From an uncultured Clostridia bacterium (GTDB lineage Bacteria; Bacillota; Clostridia; Christensenellales; Borkfalkiaceae): DNA of 64,000 nucleotides. Position 1 is the first letter of the stretch. Every line of letters starts with the position of its first letter. The translations under genes and the position numbers were made by a program. Of this stretch, positions 9,349-17,203 are shown piece by piece. The notes below the pieces were generated by a model, which had not been told where the DNA came from, did not search any database, and saw nothing but the letters and a program-made list of their open reading frames with translations. The stretch spans positions 17,184 through 81,183 of the forward strand of contig CALVLT010000003.1 in the NCBI GenBank assembly GCA_944340905.1. The letters run 5' to 3'.

Positions 9349-10369
9349 ACGGCAGATACGCATTCCGTCCGCGCAGGAGATCTGCGCGCAGATCCCGATG
9401 CCCGCCTCCCTTGCCAAGGTCAAGGCGGAGCGGGACGAACTCGTCAAGGACGTCATCGCAGGCAGGAGCGACAAGCTCCTCGTCATCGTCGGGCCGTGCT
9501 CCGCGCACGAGAGCGCGCCCGTCCTCGAATATGTGCGCCGCCTCGGGCGGCTCAACGAGCGCGTGAAGGACAAGCTCGTGCTCGTCCCGCGCATCTACAC
9601 CAACAAGCCGCGTACCAAGGGGGTAGGCTACAAGGGCATGTTTTCCCAGCCCGACCCCGAGAACCGCGAAAATATCTTAAAGGGCATTCTGACCATCCGC
9701 GCGCTGCACATCCAGGCCATCGAGCAGTCCGGGCTTTCCGCCGCGGACGAGATGCTCTATCCCGAAAACTACGCCTACGTCGAGGACCTTCTCACCTACA
9801 TCGCGGTGGGGGCGCGCTCGAGCGAGAACCAGCTGCACCGGCTGGTCTCGAGCGGCATCGAGCTGCCCGTGGGCATCAAGAACCCGACGGGCGGCAGCAT
9901 TCCCGTCACCCTCAATTCGGTGTTCGCCGCACAGAGCCCGCAGGTGTTCATGTACCACAACTGGCAGGTGGCAACGCAGGGCAATGAATATGCGCACGTC
10001 GTGCTGCGCGGCAGGGTGGACCACTACGGCAACGATATTCCCAATTACCACTATGAGACGGTCATGCAGGTGTTCGAGGGGTACGCCGCCGCGGGGGGCG
10101 AGCTGAAGAATCCCGCCGTCGTCATCGATTCCAACCACTCCAACTCCAAAAAGCAGTTCCGCCAGCAGATCCGCATCGTGGAAGAGGTGCTGCAGAACAG
10201 GCTGTACGACAAAGACTTCAAGCGCATCGTCAAGGGGTTCATGATCGAGAGCTTTCTGGAGGAAGGGTGCCAGAAACACGACATCGTATTCGGAAAATCC
10301 ATCACCGATCCCTGCCTCGGCTGGGAGGATACCGAGCGGCTCATCCTCGACATTGCGGAGAAGGCGTAA
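9341..10369 (+). CDS. aroG: 3-deoxy-7-phosphoheptulonate (DAHP) synthase, class I AroG type
   Basis: Class I DAHP synthase, 342 aa, condensing PEP and erythrose-4-phosphate in the first shikimate step. VIVGPCSAHE, PRIYTNKPRTKGVGYKG, ARSSENQLHR, GIKNPTGG and the C-terminal DSNHSNSKKQ blocks match the AroG/AroF/AroH family. There is no fused chorismate mutase or long regulatory extension. The family choice fixes the ATG at 9341; GGAAGG lies upstream inside coaD. It forms an aromatic pair with the prephenate dehydratase two bases downstream. Which aromatic amino acid inhibits it cannot be read from sequence. Confidence 0.94.
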   Translation: MFERQIRIPSAQEICAQIPMPASLAKVKAERDELVKDVIAGRSDKLLVIVGPCSAHESAPVLEYVRRLGRLNERVKDKLVLVPRIYTNKPRTKGVGYKGMFSQPDPENRENILKGILTIRALHIQAIEQSGLSAADEMLYPENYAYVEDLLTYIAVGARSSENQLHRLVSSGIELPVGIKNPTGGSIPVTLNSVFAAQSPQVFMYHNWQVATQGNEYAHVVLRGRVDHYGNDIPNYHYETVMQVFEGYAAAGGELKNPAVVIDSNHSNSKKQFRQQIRIVEEVLQNRLYDKDFKRIVKGFMIESFLEEGCQKHDIVFGKSITDPCLGWEDTERLILDIAEKA

Positions 10370-10370
10370 C

Positions 10371-11177
10371 ATGGCGGGGGCAAAACGCGCGGCATGTCTG
10401 GGGCCTGCGGGCAGCTATTCCGAGCTTGCCGCAAGAACGCTGTGTCCGCACTGCGCGCCGCTGCTGCAGCCCACCTTTCCCGCCGTGTTCGGGGCGCTGG
10501 AGGGGGGCGGGGCGGACTGCGCGGTCATTCCCATCGAAAATTCCATTCAGGGCGGCGTGCTGCAGAACCTCGACCTTCTGGAGACGCGCAGCGCCGTCGC
10601 CGTTGCGCAGGCGCGCCTGCGCATCGACCACCGCCTCGCGCTCAGGCAGGGCGTGCGCCTTGCCGACGTCACGCGCGTCTATTCACACGAGCAGGCGATC
10701 GGCCAGTGCGCGCACTTTCTCGATACCTTCCTGCCCCACGCGGAGCGCATCTTTACCGACTCCACGGCTAAGAGCCTCTCCCTTCTGGACGCGCATTCGG
10801 CGGGCATCGTCGGCGCGCATATCCGTGCGGAGGGCGTCGTGCTCTCTGAGGAGAACATTGCCGACGAGAAGAACAATTTCACGCAGTTCTTTCTTTTGCG
10901 CCTCCGCGCGCAGGGGCTGCCAGCAAGCGGCGGAACGGTCTTTTTTTCCGCCGTGTGCGAACACCGCCCGGGCAGCCTGCTCACACTGCTGCAGACGTTT
11001 TCGGCGCGCGGCATCAACTTAACGCGCATCGAAAGCCGTCCCATTCCGTCCGTTCCGGGCGAATACCGCTTTTTCATCGAGATCGATGGGGACATTGCCG
11101 ACCCCAGGGTACGCGAGGCGCTCGACGAGGCGCAGGGGAGCTGCCGCACCTTCCGCATTCTGGGCGTCTACGATTAA
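10371..11177 (+). CDS. pheA: prephenate dehydratase
   Basis: Prephenate dehydratase converting prephenate to phenylpyruvate, 268 aa. The catalytic domain (about 1-185) has LGPAGSYSELAA, VIPIENSIQGG and DEKNNFTQFF. A C-terminal ACT regulatory domain (about 190-268) contains HRPGSLLTLL and the ESRP motif that forms the phenylalanine-binding site. No chorismate mutase domain is fused. I prefer the ATG at 10371 over an upstream TTG at 10353 because GGAG at 10357 then has proper spacing. The gene converges on ylbJ: the two stop codons overlap in TTAA at 11174-11177. Confidence 0.94.
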   Translation: MAGAKRAACLGPAGSYSELAARTLCPHCAPLLQPTFPAVFGALEGGGADCAVIPIENSIQGGVLQNLDLLETRSAVAVAQARLRIDHRLALRQGVRLADVTRVYSHEQAIGQCAHFLDTFLPHAERIFTDSTAKSLSLLDAHSAGIVGAHIRAEGVVLSEENIADEKNNFTQFFLLRLRAQGLPASGGTVFFSAVCEHRPGSLLTLLQTFSARGINLTRIESRPIPSVPGEYRFFIEIDGDIADPRVREALDEAQGSCRTFRILGVYD

Positions 11178-12124
11178 ACGCCGCACGCGCACGCGAGGGC
11201 AAAGCAGACAATCGCCGCCAGCAGCCCCTGCGCGAGCTTGACGAGCACGAATTTCCCGAAGGGGATGCCCGTCTTTGCCAGAAAGCTCCACTGCTGTACC
11301 AGCACGCACAGCCCGCCGAATGTCACCAAAAAGGCGGCAAGGGCGAGCGCGAGGGGGGTGGGGGAGGCGAGCAGGCGCGCACAGCCCGCCGTCATCTCCA
11401 GAAGTCCCGCCAGGACGGCTGAGATTCCCTCCGGCAGGGCGAGGGGGGCGAGCGCATCGCCCAGTATGCAGCCGAAGGCATAAAAGACCGCAACCGCGCC
11501 GCCCACCGTCAGCACGGACAGCACGGCGGAGGCGAGCGTCTCGGGCAGCGCCGCGGCGCCCCTTCCCGCAGCAGGCAGGGCGGCGCAGGGCATGCGTTTT
11601 CCCCGCCCGAGCAGCAGCGAAATGCCCAAAATTCCCACAACGTGTGAGAAAAACAGCAGCCATCCGAGCACGGCGCTGCCCGCCATGGCGGCGCCCGCCA
11701 CGCCCACCAGAAAGGCGGGGCCGCTCGTCGAGGCAAGGCAGGCGCAGCGCAGGCATTCCTCCCGTGCGATCTGCCCGCGCGCATACAGGCGCTCCACCGC
11801 CTTCGCACCGGCGGGATAGCCGGAGAGCACGGACAGGAGAGCGGCGCATCCGCCCGCGCCCGATATGCCGAACAGGCGGGAAAAGAGGGGCGCTGCCGCG
11901 CGCGCAAGGCGGAAAAAGAGGGGCGTCTCCGCAAGCAGTCCCGTCAGAACGAGAAAGGGGAGCGCGGCGGGCAGCACGCTGACCGCCCACAGCGATACGC
12001 CGTCCGAGACGCACTGCATATAGCGCGCCGGACGCAGCAAAAAGGCGAAGAATGCCGCCGGCACGCAGGCGGAAAAGAGGGCAGTCGCGAGCGGTTGCAG
12101 GCTGCATTTGATGCGCGGTTTCAC
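11174..12124 (-). CDS. ylbJ: YlbJ-like sporulation integral membrane protein
   Basis: Multi-spanning membrane protein of about 316 aa with the YlbJ hallmarks: LWAVSVLPAALPFLVLTGLL near the N terminus, the SGYPAGAK motif, and repeated hydrophobic segments of the nucleoside-recognition/gate fold. In B. subtilis, ylbJ is sporulation-linked and sits next to coaD and ylbK, as here, though this copy is inverted. The start is uncertain: GTG at 12124 or GTG at 12136 are possible and neither has a good ribosome site; the frame stays open further upstream but that part is antisense to ylbK and has no family similarity. Its 3' end overlaps pheA in convergent orientation. Confidence 0.8.
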   Translation of the reverse strand: MKPRIKCSLQPLATALFSACVPAAFFAFLLRPARYMQCVSDGVSLWAVSVLPAALPFLVLTGLLAETPLFFRLARAAAPLFSRLFGISGAGGCAALLSVLSGYPAGAKAVERLYARGQIAREECLRCACLASTSGPAFLVGVAGAAMAGSAVLGWLLFFSHVVGILGISLLLGRGKRMPCAALPAAGRGAAALPETLASAVLSVLTVGGAVAVFYAFGCILGDALAPLALPEGISAVLAGLLEMTAGCARLLASPTPLALALAAFLVTFGGLCVLVQQWSFLAKTGIPFGKFVLVKLAQGLLAAIVCFALACACGV

Positions 12125-12139
12125 GTTGATTTTCACGTT
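12119..12139. repeat. tandem direct repeat between divergent ylbJ and ylbK
   Basis: TTTCACGTT occurs twice, at 12119-12127 and 12131-12139, with a 12-bp period. It lies at the 5' end of inverted ylbJ and just upstream of ylbK, where both promoters must be. It could be a regulator site or simply the N-terminal codons of ylbJ (AACGTGAAA repeated on the minus strand). Confidence 0.5.
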
Positions 12140-12166
12140 AAAATATACGGAAAGGAGAGCGGAAAT

Positions 12167-12967
12167 ATGAAAAAGAAATTGGGGCTTGCACTCGGCGCGG
12201 GCGGCGCGCGCGGCGTCGCGCACGTCGGTTTTTTGCAGGCGCTCGACGAGGCGGGCATCCGCGCCGACTATGTGGCGGGCTGCTCGATGGGGGCGATCGT
12301 GGGGGCATGCTATTGCGCGGGCGTCTCCATGCAGACCGTTCAGCCCATCCTGACGACGCTGCGCCTCTTGCGCATTGCCTCGCTCAATGCAAACATCATG
12401 CGCGCATGCGGGCTGTTCCGCCTGAACAAGGCGCGCAAACTGCTCGAGGACTATATCGGCGCGGAGACGACGTTTGCCGACCTCGCCGTTCCCTTCCGCT
12501 GCATCGCCACCGATCTGCTCTCGGGCAAGACGGTGTGCCTGAAGGAGGGGGGCGTCATCGACGCCGTCATCGCCTCCAGCTCCGTTCCCGGGGCGTTCTC
12601 CCCCGTCGAACGGGAGGGCATGCTGCTTGTGGACGGCGGCGTCATCGAGCGCGTGCCCGTCAGGGAGGTCAAGGACATGGGGGCGGAAGTCATCGTCGCC
12701 GTGGACGTGCTGGGCGATCTTGTCACGTCGGTGTCCGAGCCGCCCGCCAACCTCATCGAGACCTTCCTGCGCTACATCGACGTCATCGACACGCGCGTGA
12801 CGCAGGGCAAGCGCCTGCGCCGTTCCAAGGACATCGACCTCTGGCTGGAACCCGCCCTCGGGGACATGAACCAGTACAAAGTGAAACATCTCGCCTTTGC
12901 CTATGACAAGGGCTATGAGCTGGGCAGGGCGAACGTGGAAAAAATTGCGCGGCTCATCGGGGAATAA
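12167..12967 (+). CDS. ylbK: patatin-like phospholipase (YlbK family)
   Basis: Patatin-like serine lipase/acyl hydrolase of 266 aa, RssA/YlbK type. The oxyanion loop GAGGARG is at residues 10-16, the nucleophile S40 is in GCSMG (GxSxG) and the catalytic dyad aspartate is D156 in DGGVIERVP. The start at 12167 follows AAGGAG at 12152-12157. No signal peptide is seen, so a cytoplasmic or peripheral membrane location is likely. Its substrate is unknown. In B. subtilis, ylbK directly follows ylbJ; here the two are divergent. The stop overlaps rarA by TAATG. Confidence 0.9.
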   Translation: MKKKLGLALGAGGARGVAHVGFLQALDEAGIRADYVAGCSMGAIVGACYCAGVSMQTVQPILTTLRLLRIASLNANIMRACGLFRLNKARKLLEDYIGAETTFADLAVPFRCIATDLLSGKTVCLKEGGVIDAVIASSSVPGAFSPVEREGMLLVDGGVIERVPVREVKDMGAEVIVAVDVLGDLVTSVSEPPANLIETFLRYIDVIDTRVTQGKRLRRSKDIDLWLEPALGDMNQYKVKHLAFAYDKGYELGRANVEKIARLIGE

Positions 12968-14274
12968 TGGACCTGTTTGACTTCAACGATCACGAAGAAA
13001 GGGCAAAGCCGCTCGCCGAACGCATGCGCGCCTCCACGCTGGAAGAGTTTGTGGGGCAGGAGCACCTCGTTGCGCAGGGCAGCCTGCTGCGGCGCGCCAT
13101 CGCGCTCGACAGGCTGGGAAGCTGCATCTTCTGGGGACCGCCCGGGTGCGGCAAGACGACGCTCGCCAACGTCATCGCCGCCAGGACGAATGCCGAATTC
13201 GTCAAACTCAACGCCGTCAACGCGGGCGTTGCCGACGTCAAAAGGGCGGTGGACAGGGCGCGCGACCTGCTCAGGATGCACAACCGCCGCACCTATCTCA
13301 TGCTGGACGAGTGCCACCGCTTCAACAAGGCGCAGTCCGATTCGCTGCTGCCCGCCATCGAACAGGGCACCATCGTGTTCATCGGTTCCACAACGGAAAA
13401 CCCTTACGCCTCCATGACGCCCGCCATTGTCTCGCGCTGCCGCGTGTTTGACTTCCGCCCGCTCAGCGAACGCGATATCCGCGGCGCGCTCGTGCGCGCC
13501 CTTGCCGATAAGCGCAAGGGGCTGGGCGGCTATGCCGCGCAGGTGGACGATGCGGCGCTCGACCACATTGCCCGCACGGCGGGCGGAGACCTGAGAACGG
13601 CGTACAACGCCCTCGAGCTTGCCGTGCTTACCACGCCGCCAAATCCGGACGGCGGCATTCACGTCACGCTCGCGGATGCCGAGCAGTCCATCCAGCGCAG
13701 GGCGCTCTCCTATAACGAGGACCTGTACTACGACCTGCTGTCCGCGTTCTGCAAATCGCTGCGCGGGAGCGATCCCGATGCCGCGCTCTACTATGCGATG
13801 CGGCTCATCGAGGGCGGGTGCGACCCGCTGCTCATCCTGCGCCGCCTCATCGTGCATTCCGCCGAGGACGTGGGCATGGCGGACCCCAATGCGCTCGTCG
13901 TGGCGACATCCGCCCTGACCGCCTTTCAGAATATCGGCTATCCCGAGGGGCTGATCCCCCTCTCTGAGGCGATCATCTATGTGTGCGAGGCGGAAAAGAG
14001 CGGCGCGGTAAAGAATGCCATGTATGCCGCGCAAAAGGATGCGCGCGAAAATCGGGATGACGCCGTTCCCGCCTATCTGCGGGACGTCTCCTACGGCAGC
14101 CGCGAGATGAAGGCACAGCACGAAAAGTACCTCTATCCGCACGACTTCGGCGGCTGGGTGCCGCAGCAGTATCTGCCCGATTCGCTCAGGGACAGGGTGT
14201 ACTACCGTCCCACCGAAAACGGCTTTGAAAAGACCGTCCGGCAGGTGCGCAAACACAAGGGCATGGAACCGTAA
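12967..14274 (+). CDS. rarA: replication-associated recombination protein A (MgsA/WRNIP1 AAA+ ATPase)
   Basis: AAA+ ATPase of the RarA/MgsA family, 435 aa, acting at stalled replication forks with SSB. Walker A is GPPGCGKTT (near residue 57), Walker B is LMLDECHRF, sensor 1 is FIGSTTENPY, and the C-terminal tetramerisation part holds RRLIVHSAEDVGMADPNAL and SYGSREMKAQ. The N-terminal LAERMRASTLEEFVGQEH block is diagnostic. It is coupled to ylbK by TAATG and followed by a strong terminator. Confidence 0.96.
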   Translation: MDLFDFNDHEERAKPLAERMRASTLEEFVGQEHLVAQGSLLRRAIALDRLGSCIFWGPPGCGKTTLANVIAARTNAEFVKLNAVNAGVADVKRAVDRARDLLRMHNRRTYLMLDECHRFNKAQSDSLLPAIEQGTIVFIGSTTENPYASMTPAIVSRCRVFDFRPLSERDIRGALVRALADKRKGLGGYAAQVDDAALDHIARTAGGDLRTAYNALELAVLTTPPNPDGGIHVTLADAEQSIQRRALSYNEDLYYDLLSAFCKSLRGSDPDAALYYAMRLIEGGCDPLLILRRLIVHSAEDVGMADPNALVVATSALTAFQNIGYPEGLIPLSEAIIYVCEAEKSGAVKNAMYAAQKDARENRDDAVPAYLRDVSYGSREMKAQHEKYLYPHDFGGWVPQQYLPDSLRDRVYYRPTENGFEKTVRQVRKHKGMEP

Positions 14275-14291
14275 CGGCAACTTAACTATAA

Positions 14292-14334
14292 CAGCCGCGC
14301 CCGCCGTCTTTTGACGGCGGGCGCGGCTGGTTTT
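14292..14334 (+). terminator. strong intrinsic terminator after rarA
   Basis: A 17-bp perfect stem (CAGCCGCGCCCGCCGTC at 14292-14308, complement at 14313-14329), a TTTT loop and GTTTT after it. It ends the ylbK-rarA operon. Confidence 0.93.
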
Positions 14335-14340
14335 CACTGT

Positions 14341-14354
14341 GCTCTGAATGACGG
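14341..14354. repeat. fragment of dispersed GAATGACG-type intergenic repeat
   Basis: GCTCTGAATGACGG lies just after the rarA terminator. The same core occurs at 45941-45954 and, as GCTCAGAATGACG, at 59631-59643, always between genes. This copy looks like one end of the element only. Confidence 0.5.
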
Positions 14355-14391
14355 TTCACGGAAGGACTTTCTCTGAACGTATGGCGAGGAA

Positions 14392-14471
14392 TTGGTCTGT
14401 TTATGTATGAAATAATATATATTCCCATTATAATGGGAAGTCAAGCATTTTTCCCAATATTGTGGGAAAAA
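14392..14471 (+). promoter_or_regulatory. promoter and twin palindromic operators of the XRE regulator
   Basis: Two copies of TTCCCA-N6-TGGGAA occur at 14422-14439 and 14451-14468. The first is a perfect 18-bp palindrome; the arms of the second extend to 9 bp (14448-14456 and 14463-14471). Their centres are 29 bp apart, close to three helical turns, so two dimers could bind one DNA face. Possible promoter elements are TTGGTC (14392) with TATATA (14416), or TATAAT at 14429 inside the first palindrome; the -35 assignment is weak. The small XRE protein starting 8 nt downstream is the obvious candidate binder. Confidence 0.75.
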
Positions 14472-14478
14472 TAGAACT

Positions 14479-14685
14479 ATGAACGGGGTATTTTGTGAAC
14501 GGCTGAAGGAACTTCGCCAGGAAAAGGGGATCGGGCAGGTGCAGCTTGCCAAGGAGCTGGACGTCGGCAAGTCCGTCATCAGCCTGTGGGAGCTGGGCAA
14601 ATGCGAACCGACGCTCTCGCGGCTCGTCGCGATGGCGCGCTTTTTCGGCGTGAGCATCGACTATCTCGCAGGGTTGGAGGATTAG
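14479..14685 (+). CDS. small XRE-family HTH transcriptional regulator
   Basis: A 68-aa protein that is almost entirely one Cro/C1-type helix-turn-helix: RLKELRQEKGIGQVQLAKEL (helices 1-2), KSVISLWELGK (recognition helix) and a C-terminal FFGVSIDYLAGLED typical of single-domain XRE repressors. There is no ligand domain. Its promoter region holds two TTCCCA-N6-TGGGAA palindromes 8-57 nt upstream, which suggests autorepression. No obvious ribosome site precedes the ATG, so it may be translated at a low level. It stands alone between terminators, and its other targets are unknown. Confidence 0.9.
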   Translation: MNGVFCERLKELRQEKGIGQVQLAKELDVGKSVISLWELGKCEPTLSRLVAMARFFGVSIDYLAGLED

Positions 14686-14723
14686 CGGGCTCCTCGCGCA
14701 AAGCGCCCGCAAAAAATTTCATC

Positions 14724-14769
14724 TGTCAAGTAAAAATGCTTGACAGCGCACCGCTCTGTCGGCTATAAT
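14724..14769 (+). promoter_or_regulatory. SigA-type promoter of the ylxM-ffh operon, with inverted repeat over the -35
   Basis: TTGACA at 14740-14745 and TATAAT at 14764-14769, 18 bp apart. The -35 is the right arm of an inverted repeat TGTCAAG-N8-CTTGACA (14724-14730, 14739-14745), a potential operator. Transcription should begin near 14776, which rules out the upstream ATG codons at 14768 and probably 14777 as the ylxM start. Confidence 0.87.
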
Positions 14770-14788
14770 GGTCGGGATGGGGGGTGAC

Positions 14789-15166
14789 ATGGATCTGCAC
14801 TTTTTACGGCTGTGGGACGTCTATCATCCGCTCCTGACGCAGCATCAGCGCGAAGTCACCGACCTGTATTTCAACTGCGATCTGTCGCTCTCCGAGATCG
14901 CCGAACAGAAGGGCTGTTCGCGGCAGAGCATTTCCGACACGCTCACAAAGGCGCGCCGACAGATGGAGGAATACGAGGAAAAGCTGCACGTCGTGCGCAC
15001 GCTTGCGGAGGGGTCGCTCGCGCAGTCATTTCTGATGACCGACCTTGCAAGGTGGGCGCAGTCGCTGCCCGCGGACAAGCGGCGGGAGGCGGAGGACATT
15101 CTGCACAGGGACTATTCCGCCCAGGTCACGCAGGCGATCGAAGAACACCGCAGCGAACTGTTATAA
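14789..15166 (+). CDS. ylxM: YlxM, SRP-associated HTH protein
   Basis: YlxM/p13-like protein of 125 aa with a sigma region 4-type helix-turn-helix (LTQHQREVTDLYF, then LSEIAEQKGCSRQSISDTL at about residues 30-50). YlxM proteins interact with Ffh and SRP RNA, and the gene precedes ffh in many Bacillota, as here. The start at 14789 is chosen because the promoter -10 box covers the earlier ATG and GGGGGGTG lies 5 nt upstream; the leader would be only about 13 nt. It is 12 nt from ffh. Confidence 0.9.
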   Translation: MDLHFLRLWDVYHPLLTQHQREVTDLYFNCDLSLSEIAEQKGCSRQSISDTLTKARRQMEEYEEKLHVVRTLAEGSLAQSFLMTDLARWAQSLPADKRREAEDILHRDYSAQVTQAIEEHRSELL

Positions 15167-15178
15167 GGAGGGAATGCC

Positions 15179-16495
15179 GTGGCACTGTTTGCATCTTTGT
15201 CCGTGCGGCTCAATCATATCTTTTCCAAGCTGACCAAGCGCGGCAGGCTCACAGAGCTGGAGATCCGCACGGCGATGCGCGAGGTGCGCATCGCGCTTTT
15301 GGAGGCGGACGTCAACATCAAGGTCGCCAAGCAGTTCATTGCCGACGTGTCCGAAAAAGCGGTCGGGCAGGAGGTGCTGCAGTCCCTCAATCCCGCCCAG
15401 CAGGTCATCAAGATCGTCAACGACGAACTTGTGGCGCTCATGGGGCCGGGCAACGCCAAGCTGGAGGTCTCCCCCAAGCCGCCCACCGTCATCATGATGT
15501 GCGGTCTGCAGGGCGCCGGCAAGACGACGCTGTGCGGAAAACTGGCATACCTCCTCAAAAAACAGGGCAAAAAGCCCCTTCTCGTGGCGTGCGACATCTA
15601 CCGTCCCGCCGCAATCGAACAGCTCAGGATCGTGGGAAAAAAGGCGGAGTGCGAGGTCTTTGAAAAGGGCACGCAGGCGCCCGCCAGGACGGCGAAGCAG
15701 GCGGTGGAATATGCCCTGAAGATGGGCTACGATACCGTCATTGTGGATACCGCGGGGCGGCTGCACATCGACGATGCGCTCATGAAGGAGCTGGAGGAGA
15801 TCGAAAAAGCGGTCTCCGTCACCGAGATTTTGCTCACGGTGGACGCGATGACGGGGCAGGATGCCGTGACCGTCGCCGAGACGTTCAATGCGCGCCTCGG
15901 GGTGACGGGCGTCATCCTCACCAAGCTGGACGGCGATACCCGCGGCGGCGCCTGTCTTTCCATCAAGGCGGTCACGGGCAAGCCCATCAAGTTCATCGGC
16001 GTGGGGGAAAGGCTCACCGACCTCGAACCCTTCTATCCCGACCGCATGGCATCGCGCATCCTCGGCATGGGGGACGTGCTTTCCCTCATCGAAAAGGCGC
16101 AGGAGGCGGTCTCCGAACAGCAGGCGAAGGAGATGGAGCGCAAGATGCGCGAAAATTCCTTCACGCTCGCCGATTATCTCGATCAGTTCGAGGCGCTCAA
16201 AAAGATGGGCGGCGCGTCCGCGCTCATGAGCATGCTCCCGGGCAGCAAACTGCGGCTCAAGGAGAGCGATTTCGACGAAAAGAAGATGGAGCGCACGCGG
16301 GCGATCATCCTCTCGATGACCCCGAAGGAGCGGGAAAATCCGCAGATCATCAACTCGTCGAGAAAGCGCCGCATCGCGCTCGGTTCGGGCACGAGCGTAC
16401 AGGAGATCAATCAGCTCCTCAAGCAGTTCGAGCAGACAAAGCTCCTGATGAAACAGATGAAGGGCGGAAAGGGCAGAATGCGCCTTCCCTTCTGA
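15179..16495 (+). CDS. ffh: signal recognition particle protein Ffh (SRP54)
   Basis: SRP GTPase that targets nascent membrane and secretory proteins to FtsY and SecYEG, 438 aa. The N domain (1-90) begins with the usual [13 protein letters not shown]. The G domain has GLQGAGKTT (G1), DTAGR (G3) and [10 protein letters not shown] (G4). The methionine-rich M domain (about 300-438) ends in [22 protein letters not shown]. The GTG at 15179 is well placed after AAGGAGG at 15165; an ATG at 15174 is out of frame. Confidence 0.98.
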   Translation: MALFASLSVRLNHIFSKLTKRGRLTELEIRTAMREVRIALLEADVNIKVAKQFIADVSEKAVGQEVLQSLNPAQQVIKIVNDELVALMGPGNAKLEVSPKPPTVIMMCGLQGAGKTTLCGKLAYLLKKQGKKPLLVACDIYRPAAIEQLRIVGKKAECEVFEKGTQAPARTAKQAVEYALKMGYDTVIVDTAGRLHIDDALMKELEEIEKAVSVTEILLTVDAMTGQDAVTVAETFNARLGVTGVILTKLDGDTRGGACLSIKAVTGKPIKFIGVGERLTDLEPFYPDRMASRILGMGDVLSLIEKAQEAVSEQQAKEMERKMRENSFTLADYLDQFEALKKMGGASALMSMLPGSKLRLKESDFDEKKMERTRAIILSMTPKERENPQIINSSRKRRIALGSGTSVQEINQLLKQFEQTKLLMKQMKGGKGRMRLPF

Positions 16496-16566
16496 AAACA
16501 GCCGTATCCCGCCCTGTGCGGCGGCGGACAATAAAGCGAAGAAAAACAAATTCCGGAGGTAACTGT

Positions 16567-16860
16567 ATGGTCAAAATGAGATTGGTGCGCATGGGCGACA
16601 AGAAGTCTCCCGTGTACCGCATCGTCGTTGTGGATGCGCGCAAGGCGGCAACGGGTGAGTACATCGAGAAGATCGGATTCTACGATCCCAAGAGCGAGCC
16701 TGTAACGCTCACCGTGGACGTCGAAAAGGCGAAGGAGTGGCTTGCAAAGGGTGTCCAGCCCACCGAGACGGTGCGCAGCCTGCTCGTTCGCGCGGGCGCG
16801 ATGGAAAAGCCGACAAAGCTTTCGCCTTCGAAGACCAAGACGAAAAAGAAGAAGTTCTGA
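16567..16860 (+). CDS. rpsP: 30S ribosomal protein S16
   Basis: S16, 97 aa, a 30S assembly protein. The N terminus [20 protein letters not shown] and IEKIGFYDP are standard; the C terminus has a basic K/T-rich tail (KTKTKKKKF). The start follows CCGGAGGT with good spacing. It lies 71 nt after ffh, a gap with a small GC-rich hairpin but no T-run and no clear promoter, so read-through from ffh is likely. It is followed by khpA, as in most Bacillota. Confidence 0.97.
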   Translation: MVKMRLVRMGDKKSPVYRIVVVDARKAATGEYIEKIGFYDPKSEPVTLTVDVEKAKEWLAKGVQPTETVRSLLVRAGAMEKPTKLSPSKTKTKKKKF

Positions 16861-16914
16861 TCGGGTGTCTGACTCCCTCTTTCCAAACACACCGCAAATA
16901 TAGGAGGAACCGAT

Positions 16915-17157
16915 ATGCTGGAACTCATCAAATATATCGTCGGCCAGTTTGCCGAGGATAAGGAGCACGTCTCATACGACGTGGAAGAGACGGACGAGGC
17001 GATCAACGTCACCGTGTGGCTGTCCGATTCGGATATGGGCAAGGTCATTGGCAAACAGGGCAAGATCGCCAAGGCGCTGCGCACCCTCGTGCGCGCCGCA
17101 ACGCCCAGGGATTCCAAGAAGTACAACGTCGAGATCAAGGAGCGTCCGGCGGAGTGA
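16915..17157 (+). CDS. khpA: KH-domain RNA-binding protein KhpA (YlqC)
   Basis: An 80-aa single KH-domain protein, KhpA/YlqC family, a small RNA-binding protein that in other Bacillota pairs with KhpB. The GxxG loop is in GKVIGKQGKIAKALR near residues 43-57. TAGGAGGA precedes the ATG. The usual rimM-trmD-rplS genes do not follow; a terminator and an unrelated gene come next. Confidence 0.95.
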   Translation: MLELIKYIVGQFAEDKEHVSYDVEETDEAINVTVWLSDSDMGKVIGKQGKIAKALRTLVRAATPRDSKKYNVEIKERPAE

Positions 17158-17160
17158 ACC

Positions 17161-17184
17161 ATCCCGCCCGTGGGGCGGGATTTT
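17161..17184 (+). terminator. intrinsic terminator after khpA
   Basis: Perfect 9-bp stem ATCCCGCCC (17161-17169) / GGGCGGGAT (17173-17181) with a 3-nt loop, followed by TTTTGC. It overlaps the end of the khpA transcript by starting three bases after the stop. Confidence 0.88.
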
Positions 17185-17203
17185 GCTTACGTATGAGGAT
17201 ATT

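Noticed and set aside
14768-14788. ATG at 14768 as ylxM start
   Set aside because: It lies inside the -10 box TATAAT (14764-14769); transcription would begin downstream.
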